64,000 bases of DNA from Pasteurellaceae bacterium Pebbles2. Lineage in GTDB: Bacteria > Pseudomonadota > Gammaproteobacteria > Enterobacterales > Pasteurellaceae. Shown here piece by piece: positions 40,455 through 52,301 of the stretch. Under the pieces are notes generated by a model. That model was not told where the DNA came from. It saw only the letters and a list, made by a program, of their open reading frames with translations, and did not search any database. The stretch covers positions 1,116,001-1,180,000 of the forward strand of contig LVZA01000001.1 in the NCBI GenBank assembly GCA_023101505.1, in the 5' to 3' direction. The position numbers and the translations under genes were made by a program. Position 1 is the stretch's first letter. Each line of letters begins with the position of its first letter.

Positions 40455-41441
40455 TCAGAACTTTTCAAGTTTCTCTTGAACCTTTTTATAAAGGTTTGGA
40501 GACCATTCTGGGAAGCCTGTAGAAATAACGTCCGATACAGATGCTTCAAAAGCACCTAAATCTACTTCATTCACAATTACCCCTGCTTTTTTTAGATTTT
40601 CCAAAGCTTCACTTTCAGCTTTCTCAATCAAGCTACCGCCATAAGCAACCATTTCACGACTGGTTTCAATAATTGTTTTTTGTTGCTCTGGTGTAAGGGT
40701 ATTCCAAAATGCAGTTCCAGCAACAAATGGAGACATATGTTTAGTATGAGCGGTTAAATTTAAGTTTTTAGCAACTTCAAAGAATTTTCCCCCAAATAAC
40801 ACTACTGTTGGATTCTCCAAACCATCGATAATGCCTTCTGATAAACCAGGATAAACATCTGATAAAGACATTGGTGTAGGAACTCCACCCATGGCTTTAA
40901 TTGTTTGTAAGAATAAACGAGAGTGCTGAACACGAACTTTCATTCCGTTCATATCCGATGGTTTAGTTACTGGTTTTTTTGTTAATAAATGACGAGTGCC
41001 ATAAATCACATCAGGTACAATAATGTGTACATCATGCTGATCTAATTTTGTACTTAATTCTTTAAACCAGTCGGAATGAAGTAATTTTGATTTTTTTTCA
41101 AAAGATTGGCTAATATATGGTGCATTGATCACTCCAAGATCAGGGACAATATCCATCAAAGCACCATAATCACTAATAGTAATGATATTTGCACCAAATT
41201 TAGCTTGCTCTAATACTTCCGTTTCGCTACCTAATTGGCTTGATGGAAATAGTTTAAATACAATATCTCCATTAGATTTTTCTTTTACTTTATCAGCCCA
41301 GAAATGCATTGCTTTATCGATAGGCTCTCCAGGTTGATTACCATAAGCAACCATAATTTCGGTTGTTGCTAATGTATTAACAGAAAAGCCTAATAAACTT
41401 ACTGATAAAATTGATTTAATACGTTTAGAAAGTAGCTTCAT
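40455..41441 (-). CDS. TRAP transporter substrate-binding protein (DctP family)
   Basis: Periplasmic receptor of 328 residues that delivers substrate to the DctQM permease. A Sec signal peptide covers about the first 25 residues (cleavage after LAT). Family features include the carboxylate-binding region RVQHSRLF with its conserved Arg, and SLSDVYPGLSEGIIDGLENP. The context (lgoD, uxaB, uxaA, lgoR) points to a six-carbon sugar acid, most simply L-galactonate. A related TRAP set is next to an LgoD-like dehydrogenase in H. influenzae (HI0050-HI0053). Confidence 0.9.
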   Translation of the reverse strand: MKLLSKRIKSILSVSLLGFSVNTLATTEIMVAYGNQPGEPIDKAMHFWADKVKEKSNGDIVFKLFPSSQLGSETEVLEQAKFGANIITISDYGALMDIVPDLGVINAPYISQSFEKKSKLLHSDWFKELSTKLDQHDVHIIVPDVIYGTRHLLTKKPVTKPSDMNGMKVRVQHSRLFLQTIKAMGGVPTPMSLSDVYPGLSEGIIDGLENPTVVLFGGKFFEVAKNLNLTAHTKHMSPFVAGTAFWNTLTPEQQKTIIETSREMVAYGGSLIEKAESEALENLKKAGVIVNEVDLGAFEASVSDVISTGFPEWSPNLYKKVQEKLEKF

Positions 41442-41469
41442 AGTGTTCTCTCCATTTATTGTGACTTAT

Positions 41470-41487
41470 CATAGGATAGTTCCTATG
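41470..41487. promoter_or_regulatory. Inverted repeat upstream of the TRAP genes, possible operator
   Basis: CATAGGA-4 bp-TCCTATG is a perfect 7-bp inverted repeat, extended on both sides by ATC/GAT. It lies 29 bp upstream of the binding-protein start in a 140-bp gap. A LgoR or CRP-independent operator is possible; no copy is obvious upstream of lgoD. Confidence 0.35.
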
Positions 41488-41581
41488 GATTAGAATATAC
41501 TAGTAGATATTGATGAAATACCTGAGCAACTTCAATAAGTTAGATTTTCATCATATTTATTGGTTTTTTATCGGTACTTTA

Positions 41582-42589
41582 TTACGAGCAAAGCACCACA
41601 CCTTTTATTAACGATTTATTTTTAGTAACCTTTTCTTCAAAAATATGACCAATTTCGTCAAAGCTAAACTTATGAGTTAGCATCATTTCCGCTGATAATT
41701 TGCCTTCAGCCATCAATCGTTGTACTTTTTCAAAATCTTCAAAGGTAGCATTACGGCTTCCCATCATCGTTGTTTCTTTTTTATGAAAATCAGGATCGCT
41801 AAATTCCAAATTACCTTTGAATAAGCCAACAAACACGATTCTTCCACCGTGTCTAATTAAATTTACGGTATTATTCATCGCTTTTTGATTACCCGTAGCA
41901 TCAATCACAATCAGTGGTAATTTACCATTGAAGCAATCTTCAACTTTTTGTTTAATTGGGTTTATTGTTGCAACTGGGAGATTTTTTTGAATATGCTGTA
42001 AACGTTCTTCACTAGTATCAGCAATAACAACGTTAGCACCATCAGCATAAGCAATAGCAGCCACACCTAATCCAATTGGACCTGCACCAACAACAAGAAC
42101 ATCATCACCTTTGTTTAGTCCTGCACGGCGTACAGCGTGAGCACTTATTGCATAAGGTTCAATCAATGCTGCAGTAATGTCGTCAACTGAATCAGCTATT
42201 GGTAAAATATTTTTTTCTGGAACAGCAAGATATTCACTAAATGCCCCATCTTCGTGTACACCAATAACAGAAATTTTTTCACAACAATTGGTTTTGCCAC
42301 TTTTACAAGCATCGCATTCCCCACAAGAGACATAAGGCACCAAAACAACTCTTTGCCCTACTCTAAATTTTGTTGCTGAAGAACCAAGTTTAATAATTGT
42401 ACCACTTGCTTCGTGCCCCAAAACTCTAGGATAAGAAAAGAATGGTTGATTACCTGCATAAGCGTGAATATCGGTGCCGCAAATACCAATAGCAGCAGCT
42501 TTAAACAGAACTTCTGTTGGTTTCAAGGTTGGTTTTTCTCTTGTGATATATTGAAAATCAAAGGGTTGATTACATACTAAGGTTTTCAT
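41582..42589 (-). CDS. lgoD: Zinc-dependent L-galactonate 5-dehydrogenase
   Basis: Medium-chain dehydrogenase predicted to oxidise L-galactonate to D-tagaturonate with NAD. The 335 residues show the catalytic zinc ligands in GICGTDIH and LGHEASG, the structural zinc cysteines in CGECDACKSGKTNCCEK, and the nucleotide motif VVGAGPIGLGVAA. Long identical stretches with E. coli LgoD/YjjN (GNQPFFSYPRVLGHE, KKETTMMGSRNAT) support the name. ATG at 42587-42589 has AAGGAAAA upstream. First gene of the operon, divergent from lgoR; the TRAP genes follow after 140 bp. Confidence 0.88.
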   Translation of the reverse strand: MKTLVCNQPFDFQYITREKPTLKPTEVLFKAAAIGICGTDIHAYAGNQPFFSYPRVLGHEASGTIIKLGSSATKFRVGQRVVLVPYVSCGECDACKSGKTNCCEKISVIGVHEDGAFSEYLAVPEKNILPIADSVDDITAALIEPYAISAHAVRRAGLNKGDDVLVVGAGPIGLGVAAIAYADGANVVIADTSEERLQHIQKNLPVATINPIKQKVEDCFNGKLPLIVIDATGNQKAMNNTVNLIRHGGRIVFVGLFKGNLEFSDPDFHKKETTMMGSRNATFEDFEKVQRLMAEGKLSAEMMLTHKFSFDEIGHIFEEKVTKNKSLIKGVVLCS

Positions 42590-42738
42590 GATATTTTCCT
42601 TCATGGGGTGAGAGTAAAGATATTGGATAGATTATTTGGTTGTTTTCTAGTGAATGTGCGTTTTTCTTGTATAATTGTGAGCAATAGCGAGTTTTTTTGT
42701 TTTTTAACGGCTTTTTATGGAATAGATAAGGTGTAAGT

Positions 42739-43638
42739 ATGGCTAAAAATCTTAATTTGAGATTAGAAATCATCAATCAACTGATAGATGATATTATGTC
42801 TAAAAGACTAGAATCACCATTACCATCGCAAAATAATTTATCTATTTTTTACAATGTGAGCCGAACAACTATCCGTTACGCTATTGAGTATTTAAGCCAG
42901 ATTGGAGTACTGGCATATCGAAGTAATCTATTAACCATTCTCAGAATACCAATGGAACATGAGAAGAAACCCTACATTCAAACTAAACAGACTAATGAAA
43001 AAAATTTGCAGCAATTTGAAAACTATCTTCAACTGTCTATCCAAGAAAAACGCATAAAACCAGGTGACGAATTAAGTGAGCTAGAACTCGCGAGAGATGC
43101 TGGCGTAGATATTCAGACCATTAGAGAATATTTTATGCAATTTGCTCGATTTCATTTAGTCAAAAATTTGAATAAAGGAAAGTGGCAATTGATTAAATTT
43201 GATCAACATTATGCAGATAAATTGTTCGAACTAAGAGAAATGTTAGAATGCCATGCACTATCCTGTTTTATGGAATTAGCAGAATCTGACATTCGTTGGG
43301 CAGAAATGAAAATTTTGTATAAAGAACATCAAGAGCTTAGGAAGCAAATTGTAGAACAATATGCGGATTTCTCCATACTAGATCATAAGCTCCATACATT
43401 AATATTATCTGCTGCAGACAACCCTTTTATAAATGACTTTATTGAGCTTATCGCCGTCATATTTCATTTTCATTATCAATGGGATAACTCTAATCTTAGA
43501 ACCAGAAATATTTTAGCCATTGAAGAGCACTTATCTGTTTTAAAACAGATCCTTAGAAAAGATAAAGCAAGAGCAATCAATGAATTGAAAGTGCATTTGC
43601 AAACGGCTAAAAAAACAATGGTTTTAAGTATCATATAA
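42739..43638 (+). CDS. lgoR: GntR-family regulator of L-galactonate genes
   Basis: Transcription factor of 299 residues with two winged-helix regions: an N-terminal GntR-like one (about 10-65, SQNNLSIFYNVSRTTIRYAIEYL) and a second (about 90-150), followed by an FCD-type ligand-binding helical domain with ELREMLECHAL, DHKLHTLILSAADNPF and HFHYQWD. This matches E. coli LgoR (YjjM) along its whole length. Divergent from lgoD across a 149-bp gap with TATAAT at 42670-42675. Likely represses the operon until a pathway intermediate binds; inferred from the family. Confidence 0.85.
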   Translation: MAKNLNLRLEIINQLIDDIMSKRLESPLPSQNNLSIFYNVSRTTIRYAIEYLSQIGVLAYRSNLLTILRIPMEHEKKPYIQTKQTNEKNLQQFENYLQLSIQEKRIKPGDELSELELARDAGVDIQTIREYFMQFARFHLVKNLNKGKWQLIKFDQHYADKLFELREMLECHALSCFMELAESDIRWAEMKILYKEHQELRKQIVEQYADFSILDHKLHTLILSAADNPFINDFIELIAVIFHFHYQWDNSNLRTRNILAIEEHLSVLKQILRKDKARAINELKVHLQTAKKTMVLSII

Positions 43639-43761
43639 AATGTGACTAGGGTTTTCATGTAACATAGGTTTTTATAATATACGTTGTGTTTATTTAAAAA
43701 TTCTGAGGTAAATATGAGCTTATGTCTTTTATATCATAAGTGATCAAGGTTAAGTAATAAT

Positions 43762-43802
43762 AAAAATCCTTATAAGCCATTATAACTTGTAAGGATTTTT
43801 TG
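43762..43802 (+). terminator. Terminator after lgoR
   Basis: AAAAATCCTTATAAG / CTTGTAAGGATTTTT, a 15-bp stem with one wobble followed by Ts; the permease gene ends against it from the other side. Confidence 0.87.
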
Positions 43803-43818
43803 TGATTTTTTATATTTA

Positions 43819-44856
43819 TTAAATTTTTTGAGATGCTACAGAAACTTTATATTGTAATTTATTCTGCATTTGATCGATTACAACCGCAATAATAATTACT
43901 ATTCCTTTAATTACCATTTGCCAGAATTCACTAACCCCCATCATTACCAAACCATCAGCTAAAATCCCAATGACAAAAGCACCTATTAAGGTCCCGCCTA
44001 CAGTACCTCGACCACCAGCAAGGGAGGTTCCCCCCAAAACAACAGCAGCAATTGCATTCATTTCAAAAGCATTCCCAGTTGCTGGGTGACTTGCAACTAA
44101 TTGTGAGGTTACAATAATACCTGCCAAGGCAGCGCATAAGCCTGAAATCATATAAACCCAAACTTTTGTATTATTGACTTTAATCCCTGATAATTCTGCA
44201 GCACGTTCATTATCACCAATAGCATAGACATGGCGTCCAAAAGGTAATTTCTTAGCTGTATAAGCAATTACAGCAGCCACAATAAACATTAACCAAATCG
44301 AATAAGGAGTCCCTAATAAACTACCCGCTCCAATTACTTCAAAACCAGTATTCCCTAATTGTGGGTTACCTGATAAACCAGGAAATGTTTCACCATTAGA
44401 AGTTAACATTGCTGTACCACGAATAATATACATTGTACCTAGAGTACAGATAAATGGAGCTACATTATAACGCGTAATGATATAACCATTGAGAGCTCCA
44501 ATAACGGCGCCAAGCAATAATACTAAAGGTACAATAATCCATACACTTGGAAAAATAGCAATGTCAAACATTGGTAATGTAATACCGTTAGAAATCATAT
44601 AACCAGCTACCATACCGCATAGACCTAGAATAGCTCCTATAGATAAGTCAATACCTGCAGTGATGATAACAAAGGTAATTCCTAACGCAAGTAATGCATT
44701 GATAGAAATATGTTTAATCATAATAATTAAACTTGCTGGATTTAAAAAACCATCAACAGTGAATGTAAAAAATGCAAGAATAATAATTAATGCGATAAAT
44801 GTTCTGAGTTTTAATAATAGTAATGTAATATTACCAGATGATGCTGATTTAGACAT
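43819..44856 (-). CDS. Ribose-type ABC transporter permease
   Basis: Inner-membrane permease of 345 residues, RbsC/BPD_transp_2 family, about ten helices. The motif GITFVIITAGIDLSIGAILGL and the ATPase-contact loop GDNERAAELSGI are typical of carbohydrate ABC (CUT2) importers. ATG at 44854-44856 has GGAGG four bases upstream; an upstream in-frame start overlaps the ATPase gene. Last gene of binding protein-lipoprotein-ATPase-permease. No USS, AT-rich. Substrate not identifiable from sequence. Confidence 0.9.
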   Translation of the reverse strand: MSKSASSGNITLLLLKLRTFIALIIILAFFTFTVDGFLNPASLIIMIKHISINALLALGITFVIITAGIDLSIGAILGLCGMVAGYMISNGITLPMFDIAIFPSVWIIVPLVLLLGAVIGALNGYIITRYNVAPFICTLGTMYIIRGTAMLTSNGETFPGLSGNPQLGNTGFEVIGAGSLLGTPYSIWLMFIVAAVIAYTAKKLPFGRHVYAIGDNERAAELSGIKVNNTKVWVYMISGLCAALAGIIVTSQLVASHPATGNAFEMNAIAAVVLGGTSLAGGRGTVGGTLIGAFVIGILADGLVMMGVSEFWQMVIKGIVIIIAVVIDQMQNKLQYKVSVASQKI

Positions 44857-44875
44857 AATACCTCCACAAATACTT

Positions 44876-46399
44876 CTACTGAAATCCTTTTGCACTCGCT
44901 AAAACTAGCGAAGCTTCATTTGTTTCTGAACGTTTTACATTAGCAGTTAATTTACCATTTGACATAACTAAAATACGATCTGAAACAGCCATAATTTCTT
45001 TCAAATCTGAAGTTGAGAACAAAATTCCAATGCCTTGCTGAGATAGTTTAACCATCATTTCAAAAACATCAGCTTTTGCTCCAATATCAATACCTCTAGT
45101 TGGCTCATCTAGCAGTAATACTTTAGGTTCCGTCAATAAAGAGCGACCAATTACTACTTTTTGTTGGTTACCACCACTTAATGCTTGGATTTCTACTTCT
45201 GGAGAAGAGACTTTAATTGAGAGTTCTTTGATAGTTGACTGAATTGCTTTCGCTTCATCTTCTTGTGAAATAACAATATGTTTTTTTAATCGTTTCCATA
45301 AGCTAGATACAGTTAGGTTATTTCCTACAGAAGTGATAGGAAAAATACCTGAATGCTTGCGATCTTCAGGTACTAATCCTAATCCCATTTTTATGCGATT
45401 AGTTGTTGAGATTCTTTCATTAATAATTATTCCATTTAAGGAAAAACGACCTGAGTATTCTGATTGCCCTAATAAGCATTCAAATAATTCAGTACGACCA
45501 GCCCCCATAAGCCCATAAATACCAACAATTTCACCAGCTTTTAGAGAAAAAGAAACATCATTAACAACTTTATTTTCAGACTCATTAATATAAGTGATAT
45601 GCTCAGCTTCTAAGATATTTACGCCAAATTCTCTATGTTCAGGTAAAAAATCTGTTACGGGATCTGAACCAAGCATTTCTCTTACAATCCAAGGAACATC
45701 AATATCTTTTACTGCAGCTTCTGATTGAAATTTACCATCACGTAGAATCGTAATATAAGTACCTATTTCCATTAATTCTTCTAAACGGTGAGAGATATAA
45801 ATAATGGAAACGCCTTGAGTCGTTAATTCTCGAATAACATCAAATAAAATTTGAACTTCCGTTTTACTTAATGCTGAGGTAGGTTCATCAAGAATTAAGA
45901 TATCTATTTTACCAGCTAAAGCTTTCGCTATTTCGACCAATTGCTTTTGTCCAACCTTAAGATTCGATACAATTTCATTGGGATCGATATCTTGTTTTAG
46001 ACGAAGTAAAAGTTCTTTGGTTATATCATATTGTGCTGTAGTTTTGATTGGTGATAGACCAGATTGTAATTCTCGTCCTAGAAAAATATTTTCTGCAACA
46101 GATAAATTCTCTGATAAATTTAATTCTTGATGTACCATACCAATACCGTGAGCTGTGGCACTTCTCGTATCTGTAATATTTACCTTTTCACCATTAATAT
46201 ATAGGTTTCCTAAGGTAGGTTGTTGTACACCAGCAAGAATCTTCATTAATGTTGATTTGCCAGCTCCATTTTCTCCAATAATAACATTTACGGCGCCTTT
46301 ATAAACATTATAACTAACATTATCTAGAGCCTTGGTTCCTGGGAATATCATTGAGATATTTTCTGCTCGCATGACAATATCTTTATTTTCAATCTTCAT
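44876..46399 (-). CDS. Ribose-type ABC transporter ATPase (CUT2)
   Basis: Double ABC ATPase of 507 residues, RbsA/XylG-like. The N-terminal half has Walker A GENGAGKST and Walker B ILILDEPTSALS; the C-terminal half has GLMGAGRTE in place of a canonical Walker A, signature LSGGNQQK and LLLDEPTRGID, the degenerate second site usual for this family. Start ATG with AGGGGC upstream. 11 bp after the lipoprotein and 19 bp before the permease. Confidence 0.92.
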   Translation of the reverse strand: MKIENKDIVMRAENISMIFPGTKALDNVSYNVYKGAVNVIIGENGAGKSTLMKILAGVQQPTLGNLYINGEKVNITDTRSATAHGIGMVHQELNLSENLSVAENIFLGRELQSGLSPIKTTAQYDITKELLLRLKQDIDPNEIVSNLKVGQKQLVEIAKALAGKIDILILDEPTSALSKTEVQILFDVIRELTTQGVSIIYISHRLEELMEIGTYITILRDGKFQSEAAVKDIDVPWIVREMLGSDPVTDFLPEHREFGVNILEAEHITYINESENKVVNDVSFSLKAGEIVGIYGLMGAGRTELFECLLGQSEYSGRFSLNGIIINERISTTNRIKMGLGLVPEDRKHSGIFPITSVGNNLTVSSLWKRLKKHIVISQEDEAKAIQSTIKELSIKVSSPEVEIQALSGGNQQKVVIGRSLLTEPKVLLLDEPTRGIDIGAKADVFEMMVKLSQQGIGILFSTSDLKEIMAVSDRILVMSNGKLTANVKRSETNEASLVLASAKGFQ

Positions 46400-46410
46400 A
46401 ATAGCCCCTC

Positions 46411-47007
46411 TTAATTAATAAACTTAATATTTAAGGGAACAGCATCTTGAATTTGATCATTTTTAATTGTTAATGCTGATAGAACTTCGATTTTTTTTCC
46501 TATTGCAGTATTATCAATCTTGATAAGAGCTTTTATTGCGTTTTTATTTAATTCTTTGGATAATTTAGAAAATTGTATTTGATTTTTAAATTGATCAAAA
46601 GAAATTAAAGCAGAGGCATCTCTAATAGCGTTACCTTTAGTTATATCGCCTACCTGAATAGATATTATATTTTTTCCTAGATTAACTTTAATATTCTTTG
46701 ATTTTGATTTTTCATCAATACTCTCAATAGTTCCTCTAAATTTAACAAAGTAACTGATATTATTTTTTTTGATGGTTTCTAATTGATTTAATTCAATTGA
46801 TGATTTATTTGCATCTTGGTAGATATCATTCCACATTCTGTCTGCAATATCTTTAGGATCCATATTAGCTAATGATGCAGCTTCTTCTGCACTCATTGGA
46901 ATAATTGGTTTTCCTGCACTATCTAATTCAACAACTTCACATCCTACAATAGTAATACTTGCTAGTATAATTAAAAAAACTGATTTTACATGTTGAGTTA
47001 AAAACAT
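46411..47007 (-). CDS. DUF2291-family lipoprotein
   Basis: Predicted lipoprotein, 198 residues: hydrophobic signal with lipobox ending IVGC (Cys about residue 23), then an OB-like beta-rich domain. DUF2291 proteins occur with carbohydrate ABC transporters, for example in erythritol loci, but have no proven role; a transport accessory is inferred. ATG at 47005-47007 has GGGAGG just upstream. The ribosome site is partly covered by a small TCCCA/TGGGA hairpin. It is rich in Lys, Asn and Ile, matching the low-GC composition here. Confidence 0.78.
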   Translation of the reverse strand: MFLTQHVKSVFLIILASITIVGCEVVELDSAGKPIIPMSAEEAASLANMDPKDIADRMWNDIYQDANKSSIELNQLETIKKNNISYFVKFRGTIESIDEKSKSKNIKVNLGKNIISIQVGDITKGNAIRDASALISFDQFKNQIQFSKLSKELNKNAIKALIKIDNTAIGKKIEVLSALTIKNDQIQDAVPLNIKFIN

Positions 47008-47066
47008 AATGCCTCCCAAATGAAATGGGAAACTTATGTAATAAAGTCCCCATTTTTATTTTATAC

Positions 47067-48020
<954 letters not shown>

Positions 48021-48141
48021 TTATTCAAGATTGATTAAGTACCCAATGGAAATATAAAGAAAAACAATAAAACTGTCTAATAGATAATATGAAAAATGGG
48101 AGATAGATCACAAAAATTAATAAATAAGTTTATGTATTTGG

Positions 48142-49095
48142 CTATCTTAATAAGGATTGTGCGGTTAACTTATCAATGATAAGTACATCAATATATCCAC
48201 CTAAAAGAGCCGCTTTAATTGCTTCTTTTTTCTCTAATCCTCCAGCTAAGGCAATAACTCTAGGACATGTTTTCAATAAATCAAGGTCAATACCTATTAC
48301 TGGATCTTCTGAATTTGATAGTACTGCTTTTCCTCGTTTATCAAAATAATGTAAGCAAATATCACCAACAGCTCCTCTCTCTTTCAGAAGTTCTTTCATT
48401 TCAGGCCCATAGTAAATACCTGATTTCTTTAATAACTCAGATGGTTCTAATCGACCAATACCTACGATAGCGCAGTCAATTTTTTTAAACAATGAAATGA
48501 CTTGAGCTATTTCAGGAAGTTCTAATAAATTTTTTTTATATAAAATATCAGAATTTGCACTAATACCTTGTGAAGGGAGTAAATAAGCAGGACAATTGAA
48601 TTTTTTTGCTAGAGTGTAAGTTGATAAATTTGCTTCTATATTACCATTCACACCAACTCCACCAAATAATTGGACAACACCTTTCGCTTTAATATTTAAT
48701 GGCGGGATAGTTTCTACCATTGCTTTAATCGTATCACTCCAAGCTGAAATGCCAAAAAGTTGATCTGCTAGCATGGTTACTTGTAAGTAATAAGCTGCTG
48801 CAGAACCAATACTTTGCTGAATTCGGGTTTGATCATCAGTAACATCAGTATCTACAACAATAACTTGAGATAATGAAAATGTTTTTTGTAGTGTTTGTTC
48901 TAACTCAAGAAAAATATTTTGAGGAGGAATTATATTAATTTGAACAATACCTTCCGCCACACACTTCGTCAATGATCTAGAAACAAAAGCTTGGGACAGA
49001 TTTAGACTCTTTGCGATCTCTGTTTGTTTCATTTTCTTATCATAATATAGCTTAGCAATTTTTGTTAATAAGCGTTTTTCATCTAGTGTGGACAT
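48142..49095 (-). CDS. SorC/DeoR-type sugar-binding transcriptional regulator
   Basis: Regulator of 317 residues with an N-terminal helix-turn-helix (about 10-50, KKMKQTEIAKSLNLSQAFVSRSL) and a large SorC sugar-binding domain (about 60-315, with FGGVGVNGNIEANLS and the C-terminal ALAGGLEKKEAIKAALLGGYIDVLIID). SorC members bind phosphorylated sugars. It precedes the transporter operon on the same strand with a 142-bp gap, so it probably controls it. No kinase or isomerase is nearby to make the expected phosphorylated effector. Confidence 0.86.
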   Translation of the reverse strand: MSTLDEKRLLTKIAKLYYDKKMKQTEIAKSLNLSQAFVSRSLTKCVAEGIVQINIIPPQNIFLELEQTLQKTFSLSQVIVVDTDVTDDQTRIQQSIGSAAAYYLQVTMLADQLFGISAWSDTIKAMVETIPPLNIKAKGVVQLFGGVGVNGNIEANLSTYTLAKKFNCPAYLLPSQGISANSDILYKKNLLELPEIAQVISLFKKIDCAIVGIGRLEPSELLKKSGIYYGPEMKELLKERGAVGDICLHYFDKRGKAVLSNSEDPVIGIDLDLLKTCPRVIALAGGLEKKEAIKAALLGGYIDVLIIDKLTAQSLLR

Positions 49096-49117
49096 AAATA
49101 CTTCCTAATAAATATAA

Positions 49118-49150
49118 AAATAGCAGTATATTTCTATCACACTGCTATTT
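49118..49150 (-). terminator. Terminator after ribB
   Basis: AAATAGCAGT / ACTGCTATTT, a 10-bp stem with a 13-base loop, followed by a T-rich stretch on the minus strand. It ends 22 bp before the SorC regulator start. Confidence 0.78.
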
Positions 49151-49165
49151 AATATAAGTTAAATT

Positions 49166-49810
49166 TTAACAGTTATGTTTTTTACGAAATGCAATTAAAT
49201 CTTCAATAGTAACAATCGCATAGTCAAATTTTTTAACAAACTCAACTAATTCTGGTACTCTTGCCATTGTACCATCATCATTTGTAATTTCACAAATTAC
49301 ACCAGCTTCTTTATAACCAGCTAAACGAGCTAAATCAACAGCTGCTTCCGTATGTCCACCACGAGCAAAAACACCTCCTTCAACCGATCTTAATGGGAAT
49401 ACGTGCCCTGGGCGGTGTAAGTCTGTAGGTTTTGCACCGTCCGCAACAGCAGCTTTGATCGTGGTTACTCGGTCGGCAGCAGATACGCCAGTTGACACGC
49501 CTTGAGCGGCTTCAATGGTTACGGTGAATGCGGTTTTGTTTACGCTACTGTTGTGTTCAACCATTGGTGGCAAATCGAGCTGCTGACAAATTTCGTCGCT
49601 TAAGCATAGGCACACAATGCCGCTGCCGTGGCGGATTAAAACCGCCATTTGTTCAGGCGTAATAGTTTCTGCGGGGAAAATTAAATCGCCCTCGTTTTCA
49701 CGATCTTCATCGTCTAATACGAGTACGCCGTTGCCTTGTTTGAATGCGTTAATTGCGTTGATGACACGTTGTTCTGCCGTGCCAAAAGGTGCTAATAATG
49801 ACTGATTCAT
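49166..49810 (-). CDS. ribB: 3,4-dihydroxy-2-butanone 4-phosphate synthase
   Basis: Makes the four-carbon riboflavin precursor from ribulose 5-phosphate. The 214 residues are the stand-alone RibB form without a fused RibA domain. Motifs: [15 protein letters not shown] (acidic Mg site), [35 protein letters not shown] and the C-terminal [11 protein letters not shown]. Preceded by an FMN riboswitch and an attenuator, so flavin represses it. Marks the return to normal core DNA after the low-GC region. Confidence 0.96.
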   Translation of the reverse strand: MNQSLLAPFGTAEQRVINAINAFKQGNGVLVLDDEDRENEGDLIFPAETITPEQMAVLIRHGSGIVCLCLSDEICQQLDLPPMVEHNSSVNKTAFTVTIEAAQGVSTGVSAADRVTTIKAAVADGAKPTDLHRPGHVFPLRSVEGGVFARGGHTEAAVDLARLAGYKEAGVICEITNDDGTMARVPELVEFVKKFDYAIVTIEDLIAFRKKHNC

Positions 49811-49865
49811 AGTAAATTCCTTGATAAGGTGAAAATTGTAGTTACCAGAATCAGGGCGTAAGAAA

Positions 49866-49896
49866 TAACAAAAAACAAGCTCCGAAAAACTTGTTT
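49866..49896 (-). terminator. Attenuator of the ribB FMN riboswitch
   Basis: AAACAAG and CTTGTTT form a stem with a 10-base loop, followed on the minus strand by TTTTTTG, between riboswitch and ribB. This is the expected off-switch when FMN is bound. Confidence 0.75.
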
Positions 49897-49898
49897 AA

Positions 49899-50020
49899 TT
49901 CTCTTTCATCCAGACTATACTGTTGGCTTTGGAATTTCACCAAATCTGCTGACTTTATCCGAAGATAAACGCTCGCGGGCTGTACCGCCAGTAGGGAATT
50001 TCACCCTGCCCTGAGAATGC
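49899..50020 (-). promoter_or_regulatory. FMN riboswitch (RFN element) of ribB
   Basis: On the minus strand the conserved RFN blocks appear in order: CAGGGCAGGGTGAAATTCCC, GGCGGT, GCCCGCGAGCG, CAGCAGATTTGGTG, CCAAAGCC and AGTCTGGATGAAAGAGAA. It starts at the predicted transcription start and sits 89 bp before ribB. Confidence 0.95.
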
Positions 50021-50026
50021 GTGCTA

Positions 50027-50035
50027 AGTATAGCA
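50027..50035 (-). promoter_or_regulatory. Extended -10 promoter of the ribB leader
   Basis: TGCTATACT on the minus strand, placing the start of transcription at about the first riboswitch base. The -35 is poor. Confidence 0.5.
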
Positions 50036-50160
50036 CTTGTTATGCCGGATTAAAACATAATACAAAAAAGGTTTTTAATTCAGATCGATATTGCATACAA
50101 TAGACAAATTCAAGGTAATTTGCACCGCAGTTTTGGGTTTATGCCACAATCTGTGCCTAA

Positions 50161-52184
<2,024 letters not shown>

Positions 52185-52210
52185 GTTATCGTTTTTTATC
52201 TAAAAAAGCG

Positions 52211-52264
52211 AAAAAAAGCACCGCACTTTAACAACGAATAAATAAAAGTGCGGTGCTTTTTTTG
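52211..52264. terminator. Inverted USS pair between metallophosphoesterase and ndh
   Basis: AAAAAAAGCACCGCACTTTA and TAAAAGTGCGGTGCTTTTTT form a very strong stem with T runs on both sides. Confidence 0.88.
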
Positions 52265-52301
52265 TCAGTTTTAGGGCGACTTAAACGCCCTTTTGCTGAA
52301 A

